Shown piece by piece: positions 16,486 through 16,740 of a DNA stretch of 16,740 bases. The notes under the pieces were generated by a model, which was not told where the DNA came from, searched no databases, and saw nothing but the letters and a program-made list of their open reading frames with translations. The stretch is from assembly GCA_009602725.1 (NCBI GenBank), contig WELB01000046.1, positions 512,143 to 528,882 of the forward strand, in the 5' to 3' direction. The translations under genes were made by a program, and so were the position numbers. The stretch's first letter is position 1; every line of letters begins with the position of its first letter. Origin of the DNA: Spirogloea muscicola (taxonomy: Eukaryota; Streptophyta; Zygnematophyceae; Spirogloeales; Spirogloeaceae).

Positions 16486-16640
16486 CCTTCTCTGCCTCTA
16501 CCTCTCTCCTCCCTCTCTCCTCCCTCTCTCTCTCTCCTCTCTCCCTCCCTTTCTCTCTCTCCTCTCTCCCTCCTCTCTCTCTCTCTCTCTCACTCAGAGC
16601 TCTCCCCTCTCTCCCTCTCTCCCTCTGCCCTCCCTGCCGC
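16486..16640. promoter_or_regulatory. CT/GA tract in the ERD2-like promoter or leader
   Basis: About 150 bp of almost pure pyrimidine on the + strand (CTCTCTCC, CCCTCTCT units), hence GA-rich on the gene strand. GA repeats in plant promoters and leaders are bound by BPC/GAGA-type factors. No clear TATA box is visible for this gene. Beyond it, 16641-16740 is very GC-rich with no further gene seen. Confidence 0.5.
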
Positions 16641-16740
16641 CTCGCGCAGGCTCCGTAGCCGCGCCGGCGCCGCCCGCCGCCGCGCTCTGGCGCCGCGGAG
16701 CTGCGGAAGCTTCGCGGAAGCTCCTGCCGCCTCGCCGCCG

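Overview
The window looks like nuclear DNA of a green plant lineage (Streptophyta). Two host genes of plant-typical families flank it, both with GC-rich exons and GT-AG introns: a secreted Ole e 1/Root_cap protein and an ERD2-like (KDEL-receptor family) protein. Multi-exon genes, GA/CT-rich leaders and Ty3/gypsy-type debris fit this. I cannot name the species; a non-seed plant or a charophyte alga is possible, but that is a guess.

Layout. (1) 1-2220: promoter (G-box palindrome, TATA box) and a two-exon Root_cap gene on the + strand. (2) 2221-3376: 3' flank, AT-richer, no gene. (3) 3381-11896: one 8.5 kb nest of mobile DNA bounded by the inverted termini TGTCGTGCC and GGCATGACA and by a 4-bp direct repeat, TGAA, on both sides. 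(4) 11901-13901: about 2 kb of degenerate sequence with short unrecognised relics. (5) 13902-16322: a complete seven-exon ERD2-like gene on the - strand, recovered by joining exons because no single reading frame covers it. A degenerate tRNA-like cloverleaf sits in its first intron. (6) 16323-16740: its leader and promoter, with a CGG run, a hairpin and a long CT (GA on the gene strand) tract.

The mobile block is the main result. It has two abutting parts separated by 2 bp. Part Y (3381-6679) has 159-bp inverted end arms that resemble one short LTR and its reversed copy. It carries two broken tandem gag regions with CCHC zinc knuckles and a 170-bp coding stretch present in both orientations. 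Part X (6682-11896) is a giant foldback: two arms of about 1.05 kb meet at a 6-nt spacer (10565-10570). Both arms carry the same small CxxC/CxxC gene. The left arm was later split by element Z (7803-10155), with a clean 4-bp duplication AGGT and termini TGTCGTGC/GCACGACA. Z contains the C-terminal half of a Ty3/gypsy-type integrase (GPF motif) fused to a damaged PHD finger. A separate 451-bp insertion with a CATTG duplication also lies in the left arm. All six large termini begin TGTCRTGC, so Y, X and Z appear to have been mobilised by the same kind of integrase. Transcription through X would give a long hairpin RNA, a plausible small-RNA source.

All alignments were done by eye; similarity figures are approximate.
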